Shown one piece after another: positions 49,356 through 61,005 of a stretch of 64,000 bases of DNA. The position numbers and the translations under genes were made by a program. The notes below the pieces were generated by a model. It did no database searches. It saw nothing but the letters and a program-made list of their open reading frames with translations, and was not told the DNA's origin. Position 1 is the first letter of the stretch, and every line of letters begins with the position of its first letter. Origin of the DNA: Casuarina equisetifolia (lineage: Eukaryota; Streptophyta; Magnoliopsida; Fagales; Casuarinaceae); contig CM052361.1 in NCBI GenBank assembly GCA_028551475.1, positions 2,239,501-2,303,500 of the forward strand, in the 5' to 3' direction.

Positions 49356-52300
49356 ATGGTCCTTTTGGCCGGATTTCTCTTCCTCTCTCTTTCCAGCCTG
49401 TTGTTCACTCTGTTTGGTTTTCTTAGCAGAGCCGTCTTCAGGTACTTGATTACTGTTTCCAGCTCCGAATATAGGTTTTACGCTTCATTGTTCAATGGCT
49501 GATCCCGTTTGACTTGTTCCCTCCACAGGTATAAAATGTGTAATACTTCTGATACTCTTGCGAAAGAAAACAATCAAATTAGTTCAAATCGCTTGGAGCC
49601 AGAACTGGAGCCTGAGGTAGCAAAGAAACCGGAGTTTGAGGAGTCAGAAACAGAGTCTGGGGGGGCATATTCAAGGGATTCTGGGCATATGGATACAGGG
49701 TATGATTCTTTTGCATCATCCTGTTCAGGTTGTTCTAACATTGGTTCCCAACAAAACACTGAAGTTGATTCGAGTAATGTTAAATCAGGAGAGGTAGCGG
49801 CGGCATGTCCTGAAATTTCTGCAAATAAGGGGAAGAGGCACGACGGTTGGGATGAAGCAGAGCCTGAAACACCAAAGTTTGAGTTCAAATTTCGGTTTCC
49901 GACTTATGAAGAAGTTATTAAGAGCCAGAAAGGGATTACAGATTCTGTCAGCTCGGATTGGAGCGCTCCTTCTACAGGGACGAACAAGTATGAGGCCATA
50001 TCTGGGAAGAGTTTTAGTCACTTCTTGGAGGAGACAGAAGCTGCTTGCTTTTCTGTCAAAGAATTTTACGCTGATTCGAATGATCATTCGATTGGAAATA
50101 GCCAGTTTCTCGATCATGCCGTCTTGTCCGATGGAGATTCTGAGCCGGAAAAGTCTGTGGAAGGACCTGTTCATGAACAACCTTCTGAAATTGCAGAGAC
50201 GCCAGAGATGGAAAATGCTAAGGCATCTGCTGAAAATGCTTATTCCGGGAGTAAAAAATTGGAGAAGTCACAGGTTGATTTCTGGGTTCTAGAAGACGTT
50301 TCTGAGGAAAGCAAGTTTCTTTCAGAAAAGGACTTCTTTGCCTCAGACTTTGACTCGGAATCCATGAGTTCAAGCTCTGTTCTTAGTCCATTACTTGCTT
50401 CGACCACCGACGGATTTTTGTCAGAGAAAGATTTTGAATGTACAACGGATGGGAAATATGTGGGATTAACGAAGGAAGAGAAGGAATTGGTGGACAAGGA
50501 TTGGGAGAACTTGAGTGTTGGGTATGAACCAGAAGATTTCGATGGAGAAGACAGTGATATCATGGACGAACTTCGAAAGCTAGAAGACTCTGAGATGCAG
50601 AATGAGGATCAAAACCCAGACAAGGGTAATAAGGATGCTAGTCATGATAAAAGCAGCTCCAAGGAAGAAGAATTTGATGGCAATAATGAAAAACAAATGG
50701 ATTCTGAGGATTCAAACGGGCTGGAACTGTGGGAACATCAAGATTTCATCGAGCAGCTGAAGGCGGACCTGAAAAATGTTAGAGCCACAGGCCTGCCCAC
50801 CATTTTTGAGGAATCTGAGTGTCCAAAAATCATCGAAGATTTGAAGCCATGGAAGATCGACGAGAAGTTTCAGCTCGGAGATCGAATGGGTGGGCTTCAC
50901 AAGTTCTACAAGAGTTACAGAGAACGAATGCGGAAATTCGATATCCTGAATTACCAGAAGATGATTGCCATAGGTCAGTGCTGATTACCATTTTCCTGTC
51001 ATGAATTTTACATAATTTTCCACTAGGTTGTTGATTAATCCTATCCATAATTATGCGTAATCAAGAACATTCAAGTAATTGACATGATTAGCACACCCCA
51101 CCTCTAATGCTTTAGGACCCACTAAATCTGGGTAATTGTGCTTGGAGGAAGCATGACTTTCTCAGATACCAACCAAGAATTAGAGTGGTTATCCCATTTT
51201 GACATTTTCTCGAGAAAACATTGTTTATATTTGAACGCAAGAAGCTCCCACATTTCCTTGTTTCCCGAGTCCAAAAAGAATGGTTAGTTAAATGTTCACA
51301 TAGGGTCTTTAATGGCGTCCAACCCGCCCAAAAAGTTCAACTCAGTACCACCATGGATTTAAAAGTGGAGGTACTTTTACCGGAATTGAATTCTTTTCCT
51401 GTTTATAATAGTCTACCATGGATGTTAATGCTCCACCAAATCGTCGTATGTCTTAATATCTTTCGAGAATTAGTGCGGCATAGCAGAGAAGTTGGGTAAA
51501 GGTCACTTTTTGATATTTTTATAGGTTTTCTGGAGTCAAAGGACCCACTGCATTCGATTTCGAGCAGCAAATCCACAGTTCCTGGGATCCCATCCATTTT
51601 TTCTCAGGGATTCCGGGTAGCCAAACGCAAGAAGACTGAAAGTGACCCGATGAAGAAGTTTATCAGAGAGCTGCGTGGTGATTTGGAGGTGGTTTATGTT
51701 GGGCAGCTGTGTCTTTCTTGGGAAATCCTTTACTGGCAGTACGAGAAGGCCTTGGAATTGTGGGAATCTGACCCCTATGGAATGCAGCAATACAATGAAG
51801 TTGCAGGTGAATTTCAGCAGTTTCAGGTGCTCCTGCAGAGATTCATCGAGAATGAACAATTTCAAGGGCCAAGGGTTGAGAATTATGTCAAGAATCGATG
51901 TGTCATGCGTAATCTTCTGCAAGTGCCAGTGATAAGAGGTAACAATTCTTGAAATGTTGACTAAAGTTGTGTTTACTCTAAATTTTCGTTAAATAGTAAT
52001 CACATTAACTATATTGTCTTATAAAAAGTATATCTTATCTTTGTGAAATATTTTGACTAATAATTTTTTAATATAATATTACAGTCAAGTTTAAAAGTCA
52101 ATTTTTTGTAACTTAATAGAATGTGGATGACTCCTAACTTTTGGGTTTAGACAAAATGTTAGGTTTAAAAAATAAACAAAAAATCTCTCTTACCTAATTT
52201 TTACATCATAGAGCGTTTAACAAAAGGATATTTGACCTATAATATATAATTCATTAAAGTTTTTAGCTGTATGAGACATTATTAAGAATAGTACAAGTTA

Positions 52301-53002
52301 TTTTTTATTATTTAAAACTTACTTATTTTGAAAAGAAAAGTCATTTACTCACAATAAAATTTGAGCTAAATGGGAGTCATACATACCCTTTTAAGTCCAA
52401 TCTTGATTTAGTGGCAAACTAAAAACAGCACAAAATTGCAGGGGACAAAAGGAAAGCAAGAAGAGTGGTAAAGGATGCTGCAATTACAATTGACATGCTG
52501 ATAGAGATCTTGGAAGAATCCATGAGAATAATGTGGCAGTTCATACGAGCTGATAAAGATGCAACCAGTACGATTCCAATGTGTCGAAGGGAAACTAATG
52601 TTGAACTCCAAGAACCTACAGATGCAGTGCTTCTAATGGAGAGTCGAACAGAACTTCAAAAGGTCAGCTTCTTTACTTCTAAACTCCGTTTCATCTCAAC
52701 CATAATGGCTCATGTCCTTACTGTTGCATTAATGTTTTGGAATTCAGAAAGAGAAGAAGCTCAAAGACATCTTAAGAAGTGGAAGCTGCATACTAAAGAG
52801 GTTCCAGAAGTGTCAAGAAGACGGCATAGATCACCATCATTTCTTCTCTCAGGTCGATATGAAATTAGTATCTAGGGTCTTAAACATGTCTAAACTGACA
52901 ACAGATCAACTAATTTGGTGTCACAGTAAGTTAAGCCAGATCCATTTTGTAAACCGAAAGATGCGTGCAGAAACTTCCTTCTTGCTTTTTCCATGTACAT
53001 AA
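49356..53002 (+). CDS. DUF1666 family protein with N-terminal membrane segment
   Basis: Five exons with in-phase GT-AG junctions: 49356-49441, 49529-50973, 51525-51938, 52442-52662 and 52748-53002, giving 806 residues. Residues 2-24 (VLLAGFLFLSLSSLLFTLFGF) form a hydrophobic helix. A long acidic Ser/Glu-rich, probably disordered region spans about 30-425. The conserved DUF1666 region runs from about ELWEHQDFIEQLKADL to the C-terminus and includes ELRGDLEVVYVGQLCLSWEI and SRVLNMSKLTTDQLIWCHSK. The molecular function is unknown. Databases often name this family 'ribosomal protein L34Ae', but nothing ribosomal is seen in it. The start is uncertain: the reading frame is open back to a stop at 49248, through residues that look coding (LPKALFDLLDIDSAKAVFYP), but contains no ATG before 49356. 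Intron 3 (51939-52441) is AT-rich with no element recognised. Confidence 0.9.
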
Positions 53003-54367
53003 ATGAGTAATCAAATAACAAGTCAGGAAATTTTTGCCGTGGCTTCTACAAATTGTCAGGTGCTTGAATTATTGTGTCAAAAGATTTATGTCTAAAAGTT
53101 AATTTTAGTACATTTTATTTAAATACTATAATCAACTAGAATCTAGGTTTGTAATAACAATTGCATTACGTAATTGAGATAATATTTTTCATAGGCTATC
53201 CTCTTTATAGTTCAAACTTGAGACATGAGATTATTTGTCCTGTGTTTAGATTATTGCATTCAAAAACTCAAATTTTATTATCAATTTGGTTAAGAACAAA
53301 CTCCCCACAATCTATAATCTTAACAAAAATTATGAGCCTTAAGGAAGAACTTTCCATGGACGGATAGTGTTTGATAGATTCAAACCGCGGCAAGTTGAAA
53401 ACATAGTGGTGACTAGTGAGGTGAAAATTCAGACCAGCGTGCGTTACACGTATATTAGTCCTGCCTAGGCGAGGCCCCCACGACGACCTGCAATAACGCG
53501 TCTTTTGCCCGTCATTTCTAAAGTTGATTGAAACGTTTACCACTCTTGGTTAAGCATATTTTCCCCCTTCTTCCACACGTGTTCCCACCTTTAGCTCTTC
53601 TTTCCTGACGTTAAAAAAGGTTTGGAAAGTGCATTCTATATACTCGTACCTTATAATGATGCCCTACTTGTCATGACAATAATCAACTTAATAAGACAAT
53701 ATATAAGGAATGTGGAATATACATTTGGATTTTAATGTGTTCTTCTATTGTAATGTAGGAATATAATCAACAAATAATAAAGTGTCTTACTTAAAACTTA
53801 AACTCTAATACAATGTCTTAAGATTTAATTTTTTTACATGAACTAGGTTGTAAGAAAGGAAAATACTTTTAATCTAAAAAAGCATAACAAACTAGTGTAT
53901 TAACAATATGAGATGTTAGATTTCAATATATTCCCTCAATTAAAGGTTATAAAATACTTCTTAGTGAGACTGATCTGTGAAAAAAATGAACATTTTGTTT
54001 AAAATCTAGGTTGTTATACATATTAAAAAGTTTATTTATTTATTTATTAACATTAACTTATACTAAAAAGGAGTCCATTTGAATATTAGTAATGAGAGAC
54101 ACATATATGAATTTTAATAATTCTTATTTCTTAATGATACCTCAGCATGGTATTACAATTTAAGTATTAAGTATTTATTTTGTTATGCATAAATTGGGTC
54201 ATGGTATTTTTTTTATGCTTAAGGTGAAGACATATGTTGAAAATGTAATAAATATTTTTCACATTTGTAATATCATAACTTGATATTCTCTTTATGTAAA
54301 TTTATATTCTTTTTTCACTCTAAAGATTATTCATATGAGGAAACCAAAATTCTAAGTTTTGTATCAG
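53003..54367. other. Spacer between the DUF1666 gene and the copia insertion
   Basis: AT-rich; contains the DUF1666 3' end. No element ends or coding sequence recognised. Confidence 0.4.
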
Positions 54368-54372
54368 TTCCA
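54368..54372. repeat. Target-site duplication, left (TTCCA)
   Basis: Five bases immediately left of the 5' LTR, identical to 61635-61639 right of the 3' LTR. The perfect match supports a single undisturbed insertion. Confidence 0.9.
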
Positions 54373-55001
54373 TGTTAGCTTATTTTATAAGCTCATGTAA
54401 TGTGGGCTTTATCAATGAGCATAAACAATTTTCTTATGAAGGTATATTAATGTAATAAATATTGGTCCAGTTAATTATACAGATTTTGACCTTGATTGCG
54501 AGTATGGTGCTAGCCAGTGTGGGCCTTAGTGCACCTTATAGAACTGTGATGTGTCAGGACTATTTGGTTAGCACGTTTTTGTTATATCGGCTAAGTCCCC
54601 CCTCTAGCTTATAATATGTGCATTGGGATCCGTATATGGAATCAAGCTTATGGTAGGGGCATAATGGTCATTTCACAATGATTAGTTGTTATGCTTATTT
54701 AACGAAACAGAATAACTATTATTCATTATCACGTATCCATTCGTAAAAGAGGCACCTGTTCACTATTTTCTCTCTACCGTTTGCGATTTTGATCTTCTGA
54801 TTCCATTGCGGAGTTCCGGCTTCTCATCAGCTAGCACGTTTAAGCAATAGAGGGTAAGATCTTAGCCAAGATCCTACTAAAAATGCAGCCATTTTCAGGT
54901 ATGATATTCTCATTTTGTTTTTCTATTTTTAACTCATTCTCAACCTATAATTGATGTCAGATTCTGGTTCAGTCTCGTTTGAGACTAATTTTATTCTAAC
55001 A
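54373..55001 (+). repeat. 5' LTR of the copia element
   Basis: 629 bp, TGTTAG...CTAACA with a 6-bp terminal inverted repeat. Near its end it carries a short open exon (ATG at 54883) followed by a strong splice donor (CAG/GTATGA, cut after 54898). The exact transcription start is not clear; TATA-like runs lie near 54610 and 54697. Confidence 0.97.
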
Positions 55002-55003
55002 AT

Positions 55004-55015
55004 TGGTATCGGAGC
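55004..55015 (+). other. Primer-binding site (initiator Met-tRNA type)
   Basis: TGGTATCGGAGC, two bases after the 5' LTR. It matches 11 of 12 bases of the common plant copia site TGGTATCAGAGC (complementary to the 3' end of initiator tRNA-Met); the mismatch is A to G. Confidence 0.9.
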
Positions 55016-55239
55016 CGTTTCAACATCAATTTGGGTTAAAAAATGGGTTCAAAAACGAGTTTTTGGAATTACATTATTTGTTTTTAGATTAAAAAAAAAA
55101 TTGAATTTTTGAAACCTATTTAGATCGGAATTTCGAGTTCCGATTTAGACTAATCCGGTGGCTCTTTTTCAAATCTGACACCGGATATGTAATCCTCGGA
55201 CTCTCAGGAGTCCGGCGATGTGCCTTTTTTCCGCCGTTG

Positions 55240-55520
55240 GTGGCGTTTCCTACCGGGTCGGATCCGACCCGAGAAGACCCAATCGGGTTTTCCGGCGAGA
55301 CGGCACCGAATCGGAAAAATATTGGCTGTCGAAGGTTCGCCGGAGAACGGCGATTCCGTGGGTACCAAGTTCGGCCGGAAAACCGGCCGGACGGTGGTCG
55401 AACCGGCCATATTGGAAAAATATCGGCTGAACCGGCCGATACAGCCGATACGGCCGATACAGGCCGAAACTGGCCGAAACCGGCCGAAACCGGTCCGGTC
55501 TGGTTGACTCGGACCGGCAG
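55240..55520. repeat. GC-rich leader with degenerate GGCCGATAC/GGCCGAAAC repeats
   Basis: A CpG-rich block between the 5' LTR and gag in an otherwise AT-rich element. At about 55420-55495 it becomes a short array of 9-10-base units (GGCCGATAC, GGCCGAAAC, CCGGCCGAAAC). It lies within the predicted leader intron. It produces long but unconvincing ORFs on both strands, including 180 codons on the minus strand (55116-55658). Confidence 0.8.
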
Positions 55521-56331
55521 CATCTTTGACCGGCGCGTGTAGGCGCGTGCAGGCTCCGTTTGGACTGAAATTTTCGTCGTAATCTTCGTTTTTTGATGAA
55601 GATTGCTATGGTGTGATCTGTGTTGCGTTTTATTGATTTTATATTGTAATTTTTTCAATTTTCTTTGATATTTATAATATTTTATTGTTTTTATGCAATA
55701 AATTTATATGTGTGGTGTGCAATTTTGTTTCACACATGTTTATGGTGATTTTATTATATGCATTTTGTTTTAGCATAAGTTATACCATGTTGATATGCAT
55801 GCTATTTATATTATGCACATATTCTGAATAAATAGTATGTTTTTTATGCAACACTTGATTGTTAATTATTGTGTAATTCAATGACGAATGCCCCTCGTCA
55901 ATTTAAGATTTGAATTACATATTTTGAAGTGAGTAATATTTTTGATTTAAGTCTGCGGTACAAGTTGGTTTCATGGTTTAGTTAGGTTGTGACTATCACA
56001 GTGGCACAACTTGATTAAATTATGAGATTTCAATTTTGTGCTGAAGTTGGATCTCTTCGATTTTAGTGTATGGTTATACTCCCACAGGAGGTGACTATGT
56101 ATTAGAATTTGAAGAGTAACATAGTTTGTATGTGTGAGTTTCGCTGATCTAAGTAGTCTATACACCCACAGGTGGTGGACTATGAGGGTGTGGTATTGGC
56201 TCATGACTACTACTATGTTGAGAGTGTTACAATTATGTGTCATTCATTCGGCCCACAGGTGTTTGAATGATTATGTAAGCTCTCATTTGGTTTACTCACA
56301 AGATGCTAATTTTTTGCATCATTTTTATCAG

Positions 56332-57857
56332 TCACCTTTTCTATAAACAATGCTCAAGTCATTGTTGAGGTTCTTACTGGTGCAAATTACAAGAAGTGGA
56401 AGGAAGATATCTTATTTGCTGTGGAAGCAGCAGAGATTGGAAGTGCTCTCAAGATGGATAAGCCTACTGATTTGACTCTAGAGAGTACTGAGGAGCAGAA
56501 GCTTCATTATGCTAAATGGGAAAGATGTAACAGGTTTTGTCTTCTGACTATGAGGAGGACCATCCAGGAACACCTTAAGTGTGATTTTCCTGAGGAGTGC
56601 ACAGCTAAAGAGTTTTTTGAGGCAGTTTCACAGCGCAATAGAGTGTCTTCTCATGCTGAGATAAGTTCACTAATGCAAGCTCTTTTTTGTATGAGGTATA
56701 ATGGAACTGAGAATATCAGGGATTATATTATGAGGATGGTTCAGTATCAGATGAGGCTTAAGGCTTTGGGTATGGTGTTTTCAGAGCAGAGTATTGTGCA
56801 TCAAGCTTTAATTAGCTTTCCTGCTGATTATACCATTATCAAGACATCCTATAATAACAGTTTGCAGGATTGGACTGTTGATGACCTGATTGAGAAGCTT
56901 ATAGCTGAAGATAATAAGTTAAAGACTGAAAAGTCTCATTCAGCTTTGTTTTCTCATGCTTCTAGTTCTGGTAAAGGAAAGAGGCCTTTGAATCAGCCTC
57001 AGAGGGAGCCTAAAGTTACTCAGCCTAGTAATAGGGAACTAGGGTCTTCTAGCAACAGATTGGCAGTGAACATGAAAAATATTCAGTGTTTATTCTACAA
57101 GAAGATGGGACATATGAGGAAAGACTGCCGTAGGTTTAAGAAATGGTTAGCTAAGCGTCAGGGTAAAGGTACAAGTTCTATGATTAATGTTTGTGAATCT
57201 AATTTATCTGAGGTATCATCTAGCTCTTGGTGGCTAGATTGTGGAGCAACTAATCATGTTGCTTTTACTATTCAGGGGTTCATAAACAGGAGGAAGCCAA
57301 ACCTTGATGAGAAGTACCTCTATGTTGGAAACAATCAGAAAGTAGAAGTGGACTTTGTTGGAGATGTCATCCTTCTTATGGATAGTGGTTTTAGGATGAT
57401 TTTGAGTAGAACTTTTTATGTACCGTCGTTTAGGTGGAATTTGGTTTCACTTTCTGTACTTGACAGTTGTGGATATGTGTTTGAATTTAAGAATACAGTT
57501 GTGACAATATTTTATAATGCAAATTTGATTGGAAATTGTGTTTTGTCGAAAGGCTTGTACAGATTGGTTTTATCTCTACATCAGATTTATGTTACTTCTA
57601 CTGTTGATAAAAGTGTTTCCAAAAGGCCTTTTGTTAAAGACTTGTCTTACACTTTGTGGCACAAGAGACTTGGCCATATATCTAGAGATAGAGTGGACAG
57701 GTTGATCAGAACTAATATTTTACCCGCTCTTAATGATGATCTGGATATTTGTGTAGATTGTTGTAGAGGTAAGCTGACCAAGATAAAGAAGAAACAAGCA
57801 GCTCATAATTCTGAGTTGTTAGAAGTGATTCATATTGACATCAGTGGTCCTTATTGA
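56332..57857 (+). CDS. Copia gag, protease and start of integrase, ending at an in-frame TGA
   Basis: The frame is open from 56310 with no ATG at the expected N-terminus; the start codon is probably spliced in from the LTR (54883). Residue numbers below count from GTG 56421. The gag domain spans about 1-190. A zinc knuckle at 223-236 reads C-X2-Y-X4-H-X4-C: the second Cys is replaced by Tyr (codon 57096-57098). The protease motif is D273-C-G rather than the usual D-S/T-G. The integrase zinc-binding HHCC module lies at about 412-450 (WHKRLGH ... CVDC). The frame ends at TGA 57855-57857, directly after HIDISGPY, which carries the first catalytic Asp of integrase. The same frame continues after the stop. 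Gag forms the virus-like particle and protease matures the polyprotein. Confidence 0.9.
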
Positions 57858-60374
57858 GTAACTTTGTGTGGTAATGCTTATTTCATTACGTTTATTGATG
57901 ATTTCTCTCGTTTTGGGTATGTTTACCTGATTAAGGAAAAATCTGAATCACTTGAGAAATTCAAAGTGTTCAGAACTGAGGTTGAAAAGCAGTTAGGGAA
58001 AAGTATAGAGATTGTTAGATCTGATCGGGGTGGAGAATATTATGGCAGACATGGTGATGTAGGCCAGATTATGGGTCCATTTGCTCAATATTTACAGAAT
58101 TCTGGGATAGTTGGTCAGTTTACTATGCCTGGAAGCCCCGAACAGAACGGTGTAGCTGAGAGGCGAAACCGTACCCTCATGGAGATGGTTCGATGTATGA
58201 TGAGTAGAACAAATCTACCTCTTTTTCTATGGGGAGAAGCTTTGAAGACTGCTATGTATGTTCTTAACCGTGTTCCTTCTAAAACTGTGCCATTAACTCC
58301 TTTTGAATTGTTTAAAGGACGCAAACCTAGCCTGAATCATCTAAAGGTTTGGGGTTGCCCTGCAGAGGTCCGATTGTATAATCCAACCTTAGGCAAGTTG
58401 GATTCAAGAACTGTTAGATGTTATTTTGTATCTTATCCAGATAATTCTAAAGGGTATCGTTTTTATAACCCTATTGGAGGTACTAGAATTGTTGATTCAT
58501 TAACAGCTAAATTTCTGGAACTTGATGTTGCAGAAAGTGGTACTAGTTCTCAAGTTATAGAGAATAGTAGTGATGTTGATATGAGTATACGGTTTCCTCT
58601 ATCTATTCAGTTAGATGCAGTTGTGCAGGAACCTGCTGTTGGTGCTACTTTTGTAGAGGTTCCACTTGTTCAGAATCAAGATATTGAGATTCCTTCACTT
58701 AGGAGATCAAACAGGGAGAAAAGACCTGCTGTTCATCCTGATTATCTAGTTTATCTTGGCGAGCATGACTATGACATTGGTGTTATTGAGGATCCAGTGA
58801 CTTATACTCAAGCTGTTTCTAGCCTTCAATTTGATTTTTGGAAAGATGCCATGCAAGATGAGATGCAGTCTATGAAGCACAATCATGTTTGGGATCTAGT
58901 AGAGTTACCTAAGAAATGCAAGCCCATTGGTTGTAAGTGGGTGTTCAAGACTAAGAAAGATTCTAAAGGAAAGATAGAAAGATTTAAGGCCAGATTAGTC
59001 GCCAAGGGATTCACTCAAAGAGATGGAATTGATTATAATGAGACATTCTCACCAGTTTCATCTAAGGATTCTTTTAGGGTGATAATGGCTTTAGTAGCAC
59101 ATTTTGATATGGAGTTGCTACAGATGGATGTCAAGACAGCTTTTCTGAATGGGGATCTTGATGAAGAGGTCTATATGCTTCAGCCAGAGGGTTTTGCAGA
59201 AGGTAATTCTAATGAACTTGTTTGTAGACTTAAGAAGTCGATTTATGGCCTTAAACAAGCTTCGAGACAGTGGTATTTGAAGTTTGATACTTATATTACA
59301 TCTTGTGGTTTTGTTGAAAACCTTGTTGATCGTTGCATATATACTAAGGTTAGTGGGAGTACGCCTATTTTCTTGATCCTTTATGTGGATGATATCTTGC
59401 TTGCATGCAATGATAAGGCATTACTTCAAGAGACTAAAAGACTTTTGTCTTTAGAGTTTGATATGAAGGACCTTGGTGAAGCATCTTTTGTCCTTGGTAT
59501 TGAGATCTTTAGAGATCGTTCACGCCGTATTTTGGGTCTTTCTCAGAAGACATATATTGATCGTGTGTTAGCCAGATTTAATATGCAAGATTGCAAACCT
59601 GGTACAATTCCTATTCTTAAAGGTGAAAAGTTACACTTGATGCAATGTCCTAAGAATGATGCTGAGAAAGAATGGTTGAAAAATGTACTATATGCTTCAG
59701 TAGTTGGTAGTTTTATGTATGCACAGGTTTGTACAAGACCTGATATTGCCTTTGCTACAGGACTTCTTGGTAGATTTCAGTCTAACCCAGGTCATGATCA
59801 TTGGGTTGCTGCTAAGAAGGTTATGAGGTACTTGAAAAGGACAAGAGATTATGTGCTCACATATAGACATGTAGACAACTTACAATTAGTGGGTTATTCA
59901 GATTCAGATTTCGCAGGCTGTTCTGATGATTTGAAGTCTACATCTGGTTATGTCTTCATGATGGCTGGTGGTGCAGTTTCATGGAGAAGTTTTAAGCAGA
60001 CTATGATCACATCTTCCACTATGCACGCAGAGTTTATAGCTTGTTATGGAGCTTCCATACATGCTGTCTGGATGAAGAACCTCATAAGACAGATGATCTC
60101 ACTTGATTTCATTGATAGGCCGATTCCGTTGTACTGTGACAATAGTTCAGCAGTATTGTTTATTAATAACAACAAAAGTATTAAAGGGGCCAAGCACATT
60201 GAGATCAAGTATCTGACTATTAAGGAGCAAGTTAAGAATAGTGACATTACAGTAGATCTTATTGGCACAGAAGCTATGTTAGCTGACCCACTCACTAAAG
60301 GACTTACTCCTATAGTGTTTGATAGACATGTTGTAAACATGGGTTTAGTAGCGTCTTTGGATGCTCTTGTTTAG
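57858..60374 (+). CDS. Copia pol: integrase core, reverse transcriptase, RNase H
   Basis: Same frame as gag, open for 836 residues counted from 57864 to TAG 60372-60374. Integrase: Asp54 in [10 protein letters not shown] and Glu99 in [11 protein letters not shown] complete the triad whose first Asp lies before the TGA. RT: the [19 protein letters not shown] block and the catalytic YVDD at residues 507-510 (LYVDDILLA). RNase H: D680-S-D-F in YSDSDFAG, then STSGYVFM, and the C-terminal ADPLTKGL tail. All RT and RNase H signatures look intact. There is no start codon of its own, so expression needs readthrough of the TGA or comes from a repaired relative acting in trans. It may also simply be dead. 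Confidence 0.93.
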   Translation, partial: VTLCGNAYFITFIDDFSRFGYVYLIKEKSESLEKFKVFRTEVEKQLGKSIEIVRSDRGGEYYGRHGDVGQIMGPFAQYLQNSGIVGQFTMPGSPEQNGVAERRNRTLMEMVRCMMSRTNLPLFLWGEALKTAMYVLNRVPSKTVPLTPFELFKGRKPSLNHLKVWGCPAEVRLYNPTLGKLDSRTVRCYFVSYPDNSKGYRFYNPIGGTRIVDSLTAKFLELDVAESGTSSQVIENSSDVDMSIRFPLSIQLDAVVQEPAVGATFVEVPLVQNQDIEIPSLRRSNREKRPAVHPDYLVYLGEHDYDIGVIEDPVTYTQAVSSLQFDFWKDAMQDEMQSMKHNHVWDLVELPKKCKPIGCKWVFKTKKDSKGKIERFKARLVAKGFTQRDGIDYNETFSPVSSKDSFRVIMALVAHFDMELLQMDVKTAFLNGDLDEEVYMLQPEGFAEGNSNELVCRLKKSIYGLKQASRQWYLKFDTYITSCGFVENLVDRCIYTKVSGSTPIFLILYVDDILLACNDKALLQETKRLLSLEFDMKDLGEASFVLGIEIFRDRSRRILGLSQKTYIDRVLARFNMQDCKPGTIPILKGEKLHLMQCPKNDAEKEWLKNVLYASVVGSFMYAQVCTRPDIAFATGLLGRFQSNPGHDHWVAAKKVMRYLKRTRDYVLTYRHVDNLQLVGYSDSDFAGCSDDLKSTSGYVFMMAGGAVSWRSFKQTMITSSTMHAEFIACYGASIHAVWMKNLIRQMISLDFIDRPIPLYCDNSSAVLFINNNKSIKGAKHIEIKYLTIKEQVKNSDITVDLIGTEAMLADPLTKGLTPIVFDRHVVNMGLVASLDALV

Positions 60375-60994
60375 TGGGAGCTATTATTGTATTTTATCTA
60401 TTATTTTTGTAAAACAATATCTATGATATGTTGTTATGTAGTAAACTTTGTTTTACTTATATTGCCTGTTATATGTTGATTTCATAGATTATGAGAATGT
60501 TTGTATAAGATAGGTACTAAAGACTTAAGAGAGGTGCAACCTTAAGCATTTGGCTGGGGCATTTATTGATAAGTCATATTTTGATGTCTTATAGCAATTA
60601 AATTTATACTCGAGTATTACAAATAAGACATATAGGTTCATTAGAACCTTAATATTGTTCTCCAATGATTGTATGTTAATGACTATGTATGTCGATTTTT
60701 GGGAGAACTGAGACTGACAAGAAAGGTAACACGTAAGATTATTTGCCTAGTGTTATTTGTTTGCCACACTACCATATTAAATCCATGTTAATAGAATGGA
60801 TAGCCCTTATGACTATGGTTGGTGCTGTGTCTTTAGTTGGCATAGTTACTGCTATGATTTGAGGGTTTTGAAGCTTTATGGGACAGGATTTGCAATGAGG
60901 AACTGTCGTTGGACCGATATAAAATCTTTTTGAAATTATTTTCATATATAACTTATATTAGTATTATATTTGTTTTATGAACATTGATATGCCC

Positions 60995-61005
60995 AAGTGG
61001 GAGAT
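60995..61005 (+). other. Polypurine tract of the copia element
   Basis: AAGTGGGAGAT immediately before the 3' LTR, the usual copia plus-strand primer (CAAGTGGGAGATTGTTAG context). Confidence 0.85.

Larger units (their letters stand above)
54899..56331 (+). other. Predicted 1433-nt leader intron of the copia element
   Basis: Donor CAG/GTATGA lies in the LTR just after a five-codon ATG exon (54883-54898). The acceptor is TTTTTATCAG at 56322-56331, preceded by a GCTAAT branch-like site and a T-rich stretch. Removing it joins the LTR ATG in phase to the gag frame, which otherwise has no ATG at its natural N-terminus. The intron would remove the primer-binding site and the GC-rich leader. No transcript evidence is available. 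Confidence 0.55.

Noticed and set aside
49356..53002. Naming the DUF1666 gene as ribosomal protein L34Ae
   Set aside because: No similarity to eL34 is visible; the true eL34 gene is the neighbour at 62385. The name looks like an annotation artefact.
55116..55658. 180-codon ORF on the minus strand in the copia leader
   Set aside because: It lies antisense over the GC-rich GGCCGA repeat block; its Arg/Pro-rich translation follows from the repeat composition and fits no family.
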